Of a stretch of DNA of 64,000 nucleotides, positions 16,781 through 25,819 are shown in pieces. The stretch covers positions 2,923,411 to 2,987,410 of the forward strand of contig NZ_CP078078.1 in the NCBI RefSeq assembly GCF_023101205.1, given 5' to 3'. Within the stretch, counting starts at the first letter, position 1. Every line of letters starts with the position of its first letter. This DNA comes from Microbacterium aurugineum (GTDB taxonomy: Bacteria > Actinomycetota > Actinomycetes > Actinomycetales > Microbacteriaceae). The notes under the pieces were generated by a model, which ran no database searches, was not told the origin of the DNA, and worked only from the letters and a program-made list of their open reading frames with translations. Position numbers and translations under genes: made by a program.

Positions 16781-18106
16781 CTACTCGATTGCCAGTTGGT
16801 CGGCCCAGTCCGCACTGATCAACGATCTGGTGCCGACATTGCCGTTGCCGAGTCCCGGGTAGAAGTAGAGCTGACCGGCGGGGGTGCGAGCGACCAGATC
16901 TGCGAGCCCATCGCCGTTGTAGTCGACGCCTCCGGTCAGGGCGGTGAACTCCACCCACCCCGAGCCCACCGCACGCGGCGTACCGAACCTCCCCGGCGAC
17001 CCAGGATAGAAGTAGAGCGTTCCCAGACCGTCGACCGCCATCAGATCGCCACTCCCGTCGTTGTCGAAGTCGCCGCCGACGAGGAAGTGGTAGGACTGCC
17101 ATCCGCCACCGACCGTGATGTGCGGGGAACCGAACCTTCCGAATCCGTTGCCACGGTAGATGGTCAGGATGCCGGACGCGGAGACACCGAGGACATCCTG
17201 CTTCCCGTCACCCGTGTAGTCGGCTCCGGAGACCACATGCAGCATGCTGTACCAGCCGTTGCCCACGGAGGCGGCTGAAGCGAATCCGCCGGTGCCGTTG
17301 CCCGCATAGAACTCGAGGGCGGCATCGGACCGCGCCACGAGGATGTCGGCCTTGCCATCACTATTGAAGTCAGTATGGGTGAGATGCCTGCGGGTATCGC
17401 CCCACCCCGCGAACAGGGTCGTCCCCGACGAGAAGCGCCCCGCGCCCGTGCCCGGCCGGAGACGGAGGGCACCGTTTCCGGCGATCTCCAGCAGGTCGGC
17501 GTTCCTGTCGCCCGTGTAGTCGGCCGACGCGACACCTGGCGCCTGTCCGGCACCGAGGCCGGGGAAGTACAGGGGAAGCGAGGCACCCCGCACGACGTTC
17601 GAGAGGCAGACGAACCCGTTGTTGACCGCGGTGTACACCGCACCTCTGAGCCGCACCTCGAAGTGCAGGTGGTACGCCGGGGAGTTGCCCGTGTTGCCGA
17701 CGACGCCGATCTGCTGGCCGCGGACCACCCGGGTGCCCGGCGCATACATCCCCGGCGACGCCATGTGCGCATACCTCGTGACGTAGCCGCCGGCATGCTC
17801 GACGTCGGTGTAGTTGCCGTAGCCGCTGTTCGCGGTGCGCGATTTGATGACACCGTCGTAGGACGCGACGATGGGCGTGCCGCCGGCTCCGGAGATGTCG
17901 ATGCCGTCGTGGGCGCGGTAATTGCCCCGACAGCCATCGCCCACCTTCGACTGGATGTTACCCGAGGCCGGATACACCATCTGGGGTTCGCTGGCGGCGG
18001 TCGCGGTCAGATTCGAGGACAGCGATGGTGCCGACGCACCGATCACGAGTGCGAGCACGGTCGCGATCCCGATGCGACCGAGACGCACGCGGGATGGTCG
18101 CTTCAT
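16781..18106 (-). CDS. Secreted M23 peptidase fused to FG-GAP/VCBS repeats
   Basis: A 441-residue exported protein with a signal peptide (about 1-38, ending ATAAS). The M23 LytM domain (about 42-165) contains HDGIDI, RYAHM and HLHFE, so the zinc ligands are intact. The C-terminal 260 residues are five to six FG-GAP/VCBS repeats of about 45-50 residues, each with a calcium-loop motif such as DYTGDRNADLL, DFNSDGKADIL, DFDNDGSGDLM or DYNGDGLADLV. Peptidoglycan cleavage on the outer face of the wall is likely, with the repeats acting as a propeller for binding. The 5' region holds a strong hairpin. Confidence 0.88.
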   Translation of the reverse strand: MKRPSRVRLGRIGIATVLALVIGASAPSLSSNLTATAASEPQMVYPASGNIQSKVGDGCRGNYRAHDGIDISGAGGTPIVASYDGVIKSRTANSGYGNYTDVEHAGGYVTRYAHMASPGMYAPGTRVVRGQQIGVVGNTGNSPAYHLHFEVRLRGAVYTAVNNGFVCLSNVVRGASLPLYFPGLGAGQAPGVASADYTGDRNADLLEIAGNGALRLRPGTGAGRFSSGTTLFAGWGDTRRHLTHTDFNSDGKADILVARSDAALEFYAGNGTGGFASAASVGNGWYSMLHVVSGADYTGDGKQDVLGVSASGILTIYRGNGFGRFGSPHITVGGGWQSYHFLVGGDFDNDGSGDLMAVDGLGTLYFYPGSPGRFGTPRAVGSGWVEFTALTGGVDYNGDGLADLVARTPAGQLYFYPGLGNGNVGTRSLISADWADQLAIE

Positions 18107-18148
18107 CTCGAAGTTCTCTCTTGTTCGGCGGCCCCAGGGACGTGATGC

Positions 18149-18180
18149 CCTCCGCCGTCACCGTACCAGTGCGGCGGAGG
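18149..18180 (-). other. Hairpin in the 5' leader of the M23/FG-GAP gene
   Basis: CCTCCGCCG (18149-18157) pairs perfectly with CGGCGGAGG (18172-18180) across a 14-base loop. It ends about 40 bases upstream of the M23 start on the transcribed strand. It could be a leader element, or the terminator of the upstream small gene, which ends at 18238. Confidence 0.55.
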
Positions 18181-18237
18181 TCTCCCGCGAACGCCACCGA
18201 GGAACCGGTGGATCCGCTGCCACCGGCGCCGTCCTGA

Positions 18238-18531
18238 TCAGACCAGGTCGTACTCCCCGCCGTAGGGCGTCCCACCGTCGCCGTCGTCGTGCCCGCCCTC
18301 ATCGGCCGTCGAGGTCGAGATCACGACCTGTGTGGTGGAGCTGATCAGGACGCTCACCGACCGCTCCCCCGCGACGTCGAACTCGACGAATCCGCCGCCC
18401 GAGCGAATGGCCTCTTCGATCCTCCGTCTGAGGTCTGCGACATCCTGGCCCTCCGCCAGGAAGTACTCCGCCTCGTTGAGCGCGATCCGCGTGCGCATGA
18501 TCGTGTACATCTCGCCTCCGGTCGTCGTCAT
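18238..18531 (-). CDS. Small protein of unknown function
   Basis: A 97-residue hydrophilic protein, not recognised, with pattern MYTIMRTRIALNEAEYFLAE, FVEFDVAGERSVSVLIS and a Gly/Asp-rich tail. The strand pattern resembles small sensor-like or WYL/MoxR-associated folds only superficially. A GGAAGAAG Shine-Dalgarno immediately precedes the ATG. It is upstream of the M23/FG-GAP gene on the same strand with 131 bases between. Confidence 0.65.
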   Translation of the reverse strand: MTTTGGEMYTIMRTRIALNEAEYFLAEGQDVADLRRRIEEAIRSGGGFVEFDVAGERSVSVLISSTTQVVISTSTADEGGHDDGDGGTPYGGEYDLV

Positions 18532-18841
18532 CTTCTTCCGGTTCGCTGCTGACGCTATGCGACTCGGCTCTTCGTCGAAACGGGGTTGCGCCGCGGGGCG
18601 GGAGGAGGCAGGGGGTCACGGATGTGCCGTCGGCCGGAGCTGTGCCCTCCCTCCGAGACCGGCAAAACAGGCTCACAACTTCGCGCCGTCGCAACTAGGC
18701 TGGGAGGAGCGCCTCGCCGTCCGGACCTTCCCGGTCATGGCGGCGTGAGCCCAGACGACCTCCTCCTCCGGTCGCACGGTCCCGCACTCCGGGATGGAGC
18801 CGCAGCCCGCCGTGTGTCCACGCCAGAAAGGCACGAACCTC
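18532..18841. other. Intergenic region between divergent genes
   Basis: These 310 bases separate the 97-residue protein gene (minus) and the DivIVA-like gene (plus). A TAGGCT box near 18696 could drive the latter with a leader of about 130 bases. Short open frames on both strands lack Shine-Dalgarno sites and look like noise. No RNA gene was recognised. Confidence 0.5.
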
Positions 18842-20227
18842 ATGAGCGATTCTCCCGGAAACGCCGGCCGCGACGACGAGCGCTCGCCGGACTTCTTCGA
18901 CCAGCTGATCGAGACCACGCCGCGCGACCAGCAGGGCGCCTTCACGGTCGGCTTCCGCGGCTACGACAAGGCCGAGGTCGACTCCGCGCTCGCGGCCCTC
19001 CGCAATCAGCTCAAGCAGGCTGCCGCCGACGTCGCCGAGGCACAGGCCCGTGAGGAAGAGGCCGTCGAGACGGTCCGGGAAGAGGAGCGCAAGGCCCGCG
19101 AAGCCCTCGAGAGTGAGTTGGCCGCCGCGAACGCCAAGGCCTCCGACGCCGAGCAGCAGGTCGCCACGCTCACCTCCGAGCTCGTCGACACCCCGCAGCC
19201 CGACGGCGAGGAGGCCCCGTCGCGTCAGCAGTTCGAGGCGATCCTCCGCGTCGCCGAGGAGCAGGCGAACGTCCTCATCCAGAACGCCGCTGTGCAGGCC
19301 GACCGCCTGATGACCTCTGCCCGTGAGGAAGTGACCGCGCAGCGCGCCGAGGCCGAAGCCGACGCCGAGCGCATCAAGGAGCAGGCGCAGCGCGACGCAG
19401 ACCAGGTGCGCTTGAAGATGGACACCGAGTACACGGCGCACGAGGCCCGCATCGAACGCGAAGCCGCACATGCCGCGGAGAAGGTGAACCAGGCCGCACA
19501 GGAGGCGACGGCGATCCGCACCGAGGCGGAGAAGGGCGCCGCCGCGTTGCGTTCCCTCGTCACGCGCGAGACGACCCAGCTGCGTGCCGACGCCGAACGC
19601 GACGTCCGCGACATGAACGCCCGAGTGCTGGAGTTCGAGGAGACCCTCACCCGTCGTCAGGACGACGCGCAGCAGGAGTTCCTCGTTCTGCACAACCAGG
19701 CCGTGGCGCACGCCGAGCGCATCACCAACGACGCCAACGAGCAGGTCTCGGCGTCGCTCGAACACGCCCAGCGCATCTCGGCGCGGGCAGAGGACTACGA
19801 GCGCCTGACCCGTTCGCAGGCGCAGGCCATCGAAGCCGACGCGCAGGTCCGTGCTCGCGAGACCCTCGAACGCGCTCGCGCGAAGGCGCAGAAGATCGTC
19901 GACTCGGTCACCGGTCACACGACGGCCGTGCTGCACGATGCGGAGGACCGCACGCGTCAGTTGCGCTGGCAGCAGCAGCAGCTCTCGAGCTTCATGGCCG
20001 AGGTGCGCGAGCTGATCCGTCCTGACGGCATCTTCTCCGACGACGCGCTGCCGACGGAGATCACCGGAGCGGACGCACCCGGCGCAGCCCCCGCAGAGGC
20101 CGTCGCGGACGAGGCCCCGGAAGAGACCTTCCTCGGCGATGAGGTCCTCGAGGATGAGCTCGACGACAGCCCGCTCGAGAAGATCACGATCGACGTGGTG
20201 GAGACGAAGAAGAAGTCCTCCAAGTAG
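18842..20227 (+). CDS. DivIVA-domain coiled-coil protein (cell-pole or division scaffold)
   Basis: A 461-residue cytoplasmic protein. Residues 35-70 match the DivIVA lipid-binding N-terminal motif (FTVGFRGYDKAEVDSALAAL). Residues 70-385 are nearly continuous Ala/Glu/Arg/Gln heptads. The last 80 residues are acidic, ending in a lysine-rich KTKKKSSK-like tail (ETKKKSSK). This resembles the actinobacterial DivIVA/Wag31/FilP/Scy group of polarity and cytoskeletal scaffolds, but it is longer than Wag31, so it is probably a second scaffold. AGAAAGG lies ten bases before the ATG. It is followed by a strong terminator. Confidence 0.82.
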   Translation: MSDSPGNAGRDDERSPDFFDQLIETTPRDQQGAFTVGFRGYDKAEVDSALAALRNQLKQAAADVAEAQAREEEAVETVREEERKAREALESELAAANAKASDAEQQVATLTSELVDTPQPDGEEAPSRQQFEAILRVAEEQANVLIQNAAVQADRLMTSAREEVTAQRAEAEADAERIKEQAQRDADQVRLKMDTEYTAHEARIEREAAHAAEKVNQAAQEATAIRTEAEKGAAALRSLVTRETTQLRADAERDVRDMNARVLEFEETLTRRQDDAQQEFLVLHNQAVAHAERITNDANEQVSASLEHAQRISARAEDYERLTRSQAQAIEADAQVRARETLERARAKAQKIVDSVTGHTTAVLHDAEDRTRQLRWQQQQLSSFMAEVRELIRPDGIFSDDALPTEITGADAPGAAPAEAVADEAPEETFLGDEVLEDELDDSPLEKITIDVVETKKKSSK

Positions 20228-20236
20228 TCACGCAGA

Positions 20237-20279
20237 CGAGAGAGGCGCGAGCAGGGATTCCCTGATCGCGCCTCTCTCG
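20237..20279. terminator. Bidirectional terminator between the DivIVA-like gene and the desaturase gene
   Basis: CGAGAGAGGCGCGA (20237-20250) pairs perfectly with TCGCGCCTCTCTCG (20266-20279), and the loop contains a further CAGGGA/TCCCTG stem. It lies ten bases after the DivIVA-like stop and 38 bases before the end of the convergent desaturase gene. Confidence 0.85.
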
Positions 20280-20316
20280 TTCCCGGACTGATCAGCGCCC
20301 GGGTGGTGTCTGAGGG

Positions 20317-21489
20317 CTACGCCCGACCGAACTGCGCCACCGCCGGGCAGTCGAACGGGTCGGCGCCGGCCGCGAGGCCGACCCGGTTGAGGTACTCGAT
20401 CACGATCAGGTACGAGCGTCCGAGGCTGGTCTCCGTGTACGGCACGTTGTTCGCGGCACAGTAGTCGCGCACGATCTCCCGCGCCTTCGCCAGATGCGGT
20501 CGCGGCATGCTCGGGAAGAGGTGGTGCTCCACCTGGTAGTTGAGTCCGCCCATGAGCCAGGTCGTCCACCAGCCCCCGCTGATGTTGCGGGAGGTGCGGA
20601 CCTGCTTGGTGAAGAAGTCGAGACGGGCGGCAGGATCGACGATCGGCATGCCCTTGTGGTTCGGCGCGAAGGCGGCCCCCATGTAGACACCGAACACCGC
20701 GAACTGCACGCCCATGAACGCGAACGCCATCCCGAGCGGGAGCATCATGAACACGGGCACGAGGATCAGGGCGAACCGCAGTGCGATGATGCTCAGCTCG
20801 GTCCAGCGTCCCTTGACGTTCTTGGTCGTCAGGAGGTACTTCAGTCCGAGGAAGTGGAGGTTCAGTCCCTCGAGCGTGAGAAGAGGGAAGAAGAGCCACC
20901 CCTGCTTGCGAGTGATCAGCTTGATCAAGCCCTTCGCCTTCGCCGCGTCCTCCTCGAGGAACGAGATGGTGTCGACCTCGATGTCGGGGTCCTTGCCGAC
21001 CTGGTTCGGGTTGCCGTGGTGTTTGGTGTGCTTCGAGTCCCACCACGAGTAGCTCATGCCGATGCTGGCGATCACGATGCGTGCGAGCTTGAAGTTCGCG
21101 GGACCCGTCGTGAGGATCTGGCGGTGCGCGGCCTCGTGTCCGAGGAACGCGATCTGCGTGAGGACGATGCCGAGGCCCGCCGCGATGAGCAACTGGAACC
21201 AGCTGTCGCCGAGCAGGATGAAGCCGGTGATGAGGCCGCCGAGAGCGACGGCGATGCCGACGGACACCAAGACGTAGAACCACTGCGTCCGGCCGAGCAG
21301 CCCGGTCTCCTTGACCACCTGCGACACCTGCTTGTACGCCTTGGCCATCGGCGGGAAATCCGCATTGCCGGAGTACGTCTGACGAATCGGGCCCAGCGTT
21401 GCCGCGGTCGGTTCGATCTGTGTGATGGAGATGATCTTCTCCTGACGTTCGGAGCCCTTGAGCTGTGAAAGCCCAAGGCAGCCGCCCAA
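20317..21489 (-). CDS. Membrane fatty-acid (acyl-lipid) desaturase
   Basis: Introduces a double bond into membrane fatty acids using a di-iron centre. The 390-residue protein carries the three histidine boxes HEAAH, HTKHH and QVEHH. QVEHH, with Q in the third box, is characteristic of the acyl-lipid front-end or delta-9-like bacterial group. Four membrane helices surround the boxes (about residues 60-110 and 220-265). The start is uncertain: TTG at 21489 with GAGG ten bases upstream is the longest, and no ATG occurs before residue 48 (MAKAYKQ). Cold or membrane-fluidity adaptation is the usual role. Confidence 0.88.
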   Translation of the reverse strand: MGGCLGLSQLKGSERQEKIISITQIEPTAATLGPIRQTYSGNADFPPMAKAYKQVSQVVKETGLLGRTQWFYVLVSVGIAVALGGLITGFILLGDSWFQLLIAAGLGIVLTQIAFLGHEAAHRQILTTGPANFKLARIVIASIGMSYSWWDSKHTKHHGNPNQVGKDPDIEVDTISFLEEDAAKAKGLIKLITRKQGWLFFPLLTLEGLNLHFLGLKYLLTTKNVKGRWTELSIIALRFALILVPVFMMLPLGMAFAFMGVQFAVFGVYMGAAFAPNHKGMPIVDPAARLDFFTKQVRTSRNISGGWWTTWLMGGLNYQVEHHLFPSMPRPHLAKAREIVRDYCAANNVPYTETSLGRSYLIVIEYLNRVGLAAGADPFDCPAVAQFGRA

Positions 21490-21591
21490 CGCTTACCTCA
21501 CAGTAGCCCCCACCGCATACGCGTCAGGGAATACATCGGAACCTCACGACGAGCACCCAGGCGCGGTCAGTTCCGGCGTCTCGCCGCTCGG

Positions 21592-21879
21592 TCAGGCGCG
21601 GGCGCGGCGAGCGCGGCGCCGCCAGGCTCGCGGGAGGAAGGCAGGACCCTGTGGGGTCGGCTCGTGTGCGTCTTCGAGCGCACGGAAGGCCTCGTCGAGC
21701 GAGCCGAATGCGCCGAGCTCGGCGCCGTGGTTGTCGCGCACGAGATGGGCGCTGCCGTCGAACTCGACGAAACCGGCGAATTCGCCGGCACGGGTCGCGA
21801 CGTGGACGTCGTCGTCAGCCTGCTTCCAGGTCAACGGATCGGATGGAGGAAAAGTGGTCGTGCTCATGGTCATGCTCAT
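21592..21879 (-). CDS. Small hydrophilic protein of unknown function
   Basis: A 95-residue protein, not recognised, with a strand-rich centre (DDVHVATRAGEFAGFVEF) and a C-terminal Arg/Ala-rich basic tail. Three in-frame ATGs lie close together (21879, 21873, 21867); the first was kept and none has a convincing Shine-Dalgarno. The centre resembles small proteins that measure or bind another macromolecule, but no family is claimed. Confidence 0.6.
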   Translation of the reverse strand: MSMTMSTTTFPPSDPLTWKQADDDVHVATRAGEFAGFVEFDGSAHLVRDNHGAELGAFGSLDEAFRALEDAHEPTPQGPAFLPRAWRRRARRARA

Positions 21880-22062
21880 TGCTGTGTGGCGGAAACGCGT
21901 GGCGCTCCGCAAGATGTGAGATCGAGGGCGGATTCCGCACGCATCGATGTGCGCGGTCCGTGATGGCCCTGATCAGTGGCGACGTGGCGGCCGAGAGGGG
22001 CGATGCACACACGTTGCATGATCAGCATAGCAGACCGTTGCATCACCCTGTGGCGCGCTGGA

Positions 22063-23265
22063 TCAGCGCCGCGGCTCGCGCGAGACCTCGTTGCCGTCTG
22101 CCGATACCACCGGCGGCCGAAGGACCAGCACCACGACGACGCCGACGAGGATCAGAGCCGTCAAGGTCACGGGGATCGGAAGCACCGGGTCCAGCAGCAC
22201 GAGAAGAGCAGCGATCGGGACGACGGTGTTCACCACGCGGTCGGCGTTCTCCCGGATCGCGATCCACCAGATGCCGAGCAGGAAGATCGCGATCGGGATG
22301 GTGACGGTGAAGGAGGCCGCGACGTTGGACAGATGGCTCTCCCCCGTCAACACGTCGAGTTCGACCTCGATCCCGGCCGAGAAGGCGGCGGCAGCTGCAA
22401 AGACGAAGTAGTGCGTGTAGCCGTATCGCAGTGAGCGCTGGAAGCTGGTGATGGCCCGGTGGTGCGGTGGCCAGAAGTAGATCCACCACAGTGACGCCGT
22501 GACGACGAGCGTGAGCACCGAGATCGCGATCAGCGGACCGAGGCTCTCGACCTCCTCGATCGCTTCGATGATGGCGTTCGCGGACGCGAGCAGACTCTCC
22601 CCCAACACGATCAGGGTGAAGAGCCCGTAGCGCTCCGTGATGTGGTGAGGATGCCAGGGCGTCTGCTTCCGGTACTCGGCGAACACCGGGATGCCGATCT
22701 CGATGAGGGCGAAGACGACGAACGCGGCGATCTGCCAGGGCCCGCTCGGAATCACGAGGAAGAGGATCCACAGCACCTGGACCGCGGCGATGCCGAACGC
22801 GTATCGCCGTGTCGCCGAACGCAAGGGACCGGCCGAGCGTGATGCCCGCAGCCACTGCGCCACCATCGCGATGCGCATGACGACGTATCCGAGGACCGTG
22901 ATCGTGAAGTCACCGTCGGTGAACGCCCGTGGGATGCCCGCCGCGACCACGAGGACACCACCCATCTGAACGAACGTCGTCACGCGATAGAGCCAGTCGT
23001 CGGTGTCGAAGGACGTCGCGAACCACGTGAAGTTCATCCAGGCCCACCAGATCGCGAAGAACAACATGGCGTACGAGGTGATGCCGTGCAGGAAGTCGCC
23101 ATGGCTCAGCGCGTGGTGCAGCTGCGCAGATGCGATACTCACCGCGACGACGAACACGAGGTCGAAGAACAGCTCGAGCGTGCTGGCGGTGCGGTGCGGC
23201 TGGGCAGGATCGCGCGGCAGCATCGGGCGGAGGTGGAAGCGCGCAGCGGTCGGGTTCGCGGTCAC
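22063..23265 (-). CDS. LtrA (low temperature requirement A) family membrane protein
   Basis: A 400-residue protein with about 11-12 membrane helices. STLELFFDLVFVVAVSI and ERYGLFTLIVLGES are the recognised LtrA motifs. Named from a Listeria gene needed for growth at low temperature; biochemical function is unknown. GTG at 23265 is chosen because a TATCCT box lies six bases before it; the frame is open for another 34 codons without family similarity. It is near the desaturase gene, a possible link to membrane or cold adaptation. Confidence 0.88.
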   Translation of the reverse strand: MTANPTAARFHLRPMLPRDPAQPHRTASTLELFFDLVFVVAVSIASAQLHHALSHGDFLHGITSYAMLFFAIWWAWMNFTWFATSFDTDDWLYRVTTFVQMGGVLVVAAGIPRAFTDGDFTITVLGYVVMRIAMVAQWLRASRSAGPLRSATRRYAFGIAAVQVLWILFLVIPSGPWQIAAFVVFALIEIGIPVFAEYRKQTPWHPHHITERYGLFTLIVLGESLLASANAIIEAIEEVESLGPLIAISVLTLVVTASLWWIYFWPPHHRAITSFQRSLRYGYTHYFVFAAAAAFSAGIEVELDVLTGESHLSNVAASFTVTIPIAIFLLGIWWIAIRENADRVVNTVVPIAALLVLLDPVLPIPVTLTALILVGVVVVLVLRPPVVSADGNEVSREPRR

Positions 23266-23271
23266 GGCGAC

Positions 23272-23277
23272 AGGATA
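23272..23277 (-). promoter_or_regulatory. Putative -10 box of a leaderless ltrA-family gene promoter
   Basis: TATCCT on the minus strand, then six bases, then GTG. It is nearly identical to the TMEM175-type gene promoter at 8350. Confidence 0.5.
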
Positions 23278-23420
23278 GCGCCAGGCCTCATCCCCGCGGC
23301 GACACTCGATACAATCCATCGCCATAAGCGTCTTCCCCTCATGGGCTCGATCCGCTACAGTGATCAACGTCTGCAGTGCCTGCTGTATGCAACCGCCGTT
23401 TAGGGATGGCGAGATGCGCT

Positions 23421-23539
23421 CCGTGATGTGGGATCACGGTGAACCAGCAGGACCCGAGGGGTCGGGACGCAGATAGATGCCGTGAACGTGGGGTTCACGG
23501 TTTGGGGAATCTGGGGAATCAAATGACGCACTGGGGAAT
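23421..23539 (+). promoter_or_regulatory. Structured leader of the initiating sugar-transferase gene
   Basis: The region has two hairpins with the same GTGGG loop: CCGTGAT-GTGGG-ATCACGG (23421-23439) and CCGTGAAC-GTGGG-GTTCACGG (23480-23500). Between them is GACCC-GAG-GGGTC (23451-23463). After them come three TGGGGAAT direct repeats (starting 23503, 23512 and 23532). It ends 33 bases before the ATG. The region 23266-23572 contains no gene. It is probably a regulatory RNA leader or an operator array; which one cannot be told from sequence. Confidence 0.6.
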
Positions 23540-23572
23540 GTTGCGTACATTCACGGCTCATGGGGCCTCGGC

Positions 23573-25099
23573 ATGACTTCCGTCGAGGATGCCCTGAGCA
23601 TCACTCGCACGGGCTTCGTGCCGGTGGCGGCTCCGCGAGCCACCAAGTCGGTGACGCGCACGGTGGTCACACCGCGCGCATCGGCGACCTTGGAACGACG
23701 TCGTCAGTGGGAGCGCGGCTATCGGATGCGCCTGCGGATCACGGATGCGGCTGTCATCCTGTTCGCGGTCGGTCTGACGGCGGCGGTCCAGCTGATCACC
23801 GACGTCTGGGCCGCCGAAGCGCTGCGCAACGCGGCGTTTCTCGGTCTGGCCTGGTATCTGATGCTGTCGGCCCTCAACACCCGGGCGGCCGCCATCTTCG
23901 GATCCGGGGCCATCGAGTACCGCCGCGTGGCACACGCCGGCGGTCTCGCCTTCGGTATCGCCGCGATCGCGGGCATCCTCCTGGAGTGGGAAGGACTGCA
24001 GCCGCTGTTCTTCGCCGCGCTCCCGGTCGGGATGCTCGGGCTTCTCGTCGCACGCTGGACCTGGCGCCGCTGGCTGCAGCAGCAGCGCTTGAGGGGACAG
24101 TACGCGTCGCGGACCCTGGTCGTCGGTGCCACCGGAGACGTCGAGTACGTGATCAAGTCTCTTCAGAAGGGTGAAGAGAACGGCTACCACGTCGTGGGGA
24201 CGACGCTGCTGGATCGCAACGCCGGCGCGCTCGCCGTCGGGGAGAGCATCTACCCGGTCGTGGGCAATCTCAACACCGTCGCCGCAGCGGCGACGCAACT
24301 CGGGGCGGACACCATCATCGTGGCGAGCCGCCCCGAGGGTGAGCCCGACTTCATCAAGCAGCTCAGCTGGGAACTCGAGGGAACCGCTGCCGAGTTGGTG
24401 CTCTCGAGCCGCCTGACGGACGTCGCGGGGCCCCGTGTCTCGCTTCGCCAGGTCGATGGCCTGCCGCTGATCCAGGTGAAGATCCCGACCTATGAAGGCG
24501 GCGTCCACGTGCTCAAGCGAGCTCTCGACATCGCCGTCGCGACGGTCGCATTGATCCCGATCGCCGTGATCACGCCGCTACTGGCTCTGCTCGTCAAGCT
24601 GGACTCACCTGGCCCGGTGTTCTTCTTCCAGGAGCGCGTCGGTCGCGACGGACGCACGTTCAAGATGGTCAAGTTCCGTTCGATGAAGACCGACGCCGAG
24701 CAGCAGCTCGCCGCTCTCAAGGAGCAGAACGACGGCGCCGGCCTCCTCTTCAAGATGAAGGACGACCCGCGTGTCACTCGAGTGGGCAAGGTTCTGCGCA
24801 AGCTGTCGCTCGACGAGCTGCCCCAGTTCTGGAATGTCCTGACCGGCGACATGAGCGTCGTCGGGCCGCGTCCGCCGCTGCAGAGCGAAGTCACGGCCTA
24901 CGACGGAACCGTGTTCCGTCGCCTCTACATCAAGCCCGGCATCACCGGCCTGTGGCAGGTGTCCGGACGCAGCGACCTGTCCTGGGACGAGAGCGTGCGC
25001 CTCGACCTGCACTACGTCGAGAACTGGTCGGTCATGAATGACCTGCAGATCATGTGGCGCACTGCCAAGGTCATGGTCCAGCCGAACGGAGCCTACTGA
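23573..25099 (+). CDS. Polyprenyl-phosphate sugar-1-phosphate transferase (initiating glycosyltransferase)
   Basis: Starts assembly of the glycopolymer by moving a sugar-1-phosphate onto undecaprenyl phosphate. The 508-residue protein has four N-terminal membrane helices (about 55-165), a central nucleotide-fold domain (about 175-300), and the catalytic C-terminal PHPT domain (about 305-508). The latter has KRALDIAVATVAL, SPGPVFFFQERVGRDGR, MVKFRSM, DELPQFWNVLTGDMS and VGPRPP. This is WbaP/CpsE-type architecture. It is preceded by a structured 200-base leader and is translationally coupled to the next gene (TGATG). Confidence 0.95.
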   Translation: MTSVEDALSITRTGFVPVAAPRATKSVTRTVVTPRASATLERRRQWERGYRMRLRITDAAVILFAVGLTAAVQLITDVWAAEALRNAAFLGLAWYLMLSALNTRAAAIFGSGAIEYRRVAHAGGLAFGIAAIAGILLEWEGLQPLFFAALPVGMLGLLVARWTWRRWLQQQRLRGQYASRTLVVGATGDVEYVIKSLQKGEENGYHVVGTTLLDRNAGALAVGESIYPVVGNLNTVAAAATQLGADTIIVASRPEGEPDFIKQLSWELEGTAAELVLSSRLTDVAGPRVSLRQVDGLPLIQVKIPTYEGGVHVLKRALDIAVATVALIPIAVITPLLALLVKLDSPGPVFFFQERVGRDGRTFKMVKFRSMKTDAEQQLAALKEQNDGAGLLFKMKDDPRVTRVGKVLRKLSLDELPQFWNVLTGDMSVVGPRPPLQSEVTAYDGTVFRRLYIKPGITGLWQVSGRSDLSWDESVRLDLHYVENWSVMNDLQIMWRTAKVMVQPNGAY

Positions 25100-25785
25100 T
25101 GGACACCACGGAACAGGTCGAGACGCCAGAGACGTCACCACGTCGACGCACGCGCTGGATCGCGGTCGCGGTTGCTTCGGCTCTCGCTCTCGTGGCCGGC
25201 GGCGTCGGAGTGGCTCTCGTCGTGAACAACGGGGCGACTCCACAGGCCGCCTCGACGTACACCCCCGTTGACGACGGCGACGCTGACGATGATGCGTCCG
25301 AAGAGCCGCTCACCACGATCCCCGCAATCGTTACCGGGCCGCTGAGTGACGATGAGAAAGCTGAAGTCGATCGCGCCACAGCCGCAGCGGACGCCGTTGT
25401 CGCCGCGCTGGACGAAGTCGCACAGCGCGGCGACGGTTCCGCCGTCGGAGTCGAAGCGGTCGCCACCGGTTGGGTCCTCGGCGAGGTGCAGTCGCACGCT
25501 CGTGAACAATTCGATCTCGGCTACAAACAGACCGGCGACGCCAGAGTGACCTCGGTCACACCGACTGCGGTCGATCTGGCTGCCAGCCCCGCCACCATCA
25601 TGTTGAAGGTCTGCGTCGACGTCTCGGATATCGACGTGACCGATGCGGCAGGAAAGTCTCTCAAGGACTCGCTGTACAACCCGGGCCGGCCCGTGGCCCA
25701 CCTCTATGGGGCTGTCTTCGAAGACAAAACCTGGAAGATCTCGTCCCATGAAATCCCGGATGTCCAGGACTGCGACGCAGCCTGA
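25099..25785 (+). CDS. Membrane-anchored extracytoplasmic protein of unknown function
   Basis: A 228-residue protein with a short cytoplasmic N-terminus, one membrane helix at about residues 21-45 and an acidic linker (DDGDADDDASEE). An extracytoplasmic domain has three cysteines or fewer. Its start overlaps the sugar-transferase stop by one base, so the two are coupled. No family is recognised. Its position suggests a role in export or anchoring of the polymer or of the next, very large secreted protein. Confidence 0.7.
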   Translation: MDTTEQVETPETSPRRRTRWIAVAVASALALVAGGVGVALVVNNGATPQAASTYTPVDDGDADDDASEEPLTTIPAIVTGPLSDDEKAEVDRATAAADAVVAALDEVAQRGDGSAVGVEAVATGWVLGEVQSHAREQFDLGYKQTGDARVTSVTPTAVDLAASPATIMLKVCVDVSDIDVTDAAGKSLKDSLYNPGRPVAHLYGAVFEDKTWKISSHEIPDVQDCDAA

Positions 25786-25819
25786 CCCGTTGGACCCGAC
25801 ACTCGAAGAAGGATTCCCG

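Noticed and set aside
23421..23500. CRP/GlxR operator sites (TGTGA-N6-TCACA)
   Set aside because: The two inverted repeats have half-sites CGTGA/TCACG but spacers of seven and nine bases, which differ from each other and from the fixed six-base spacing.
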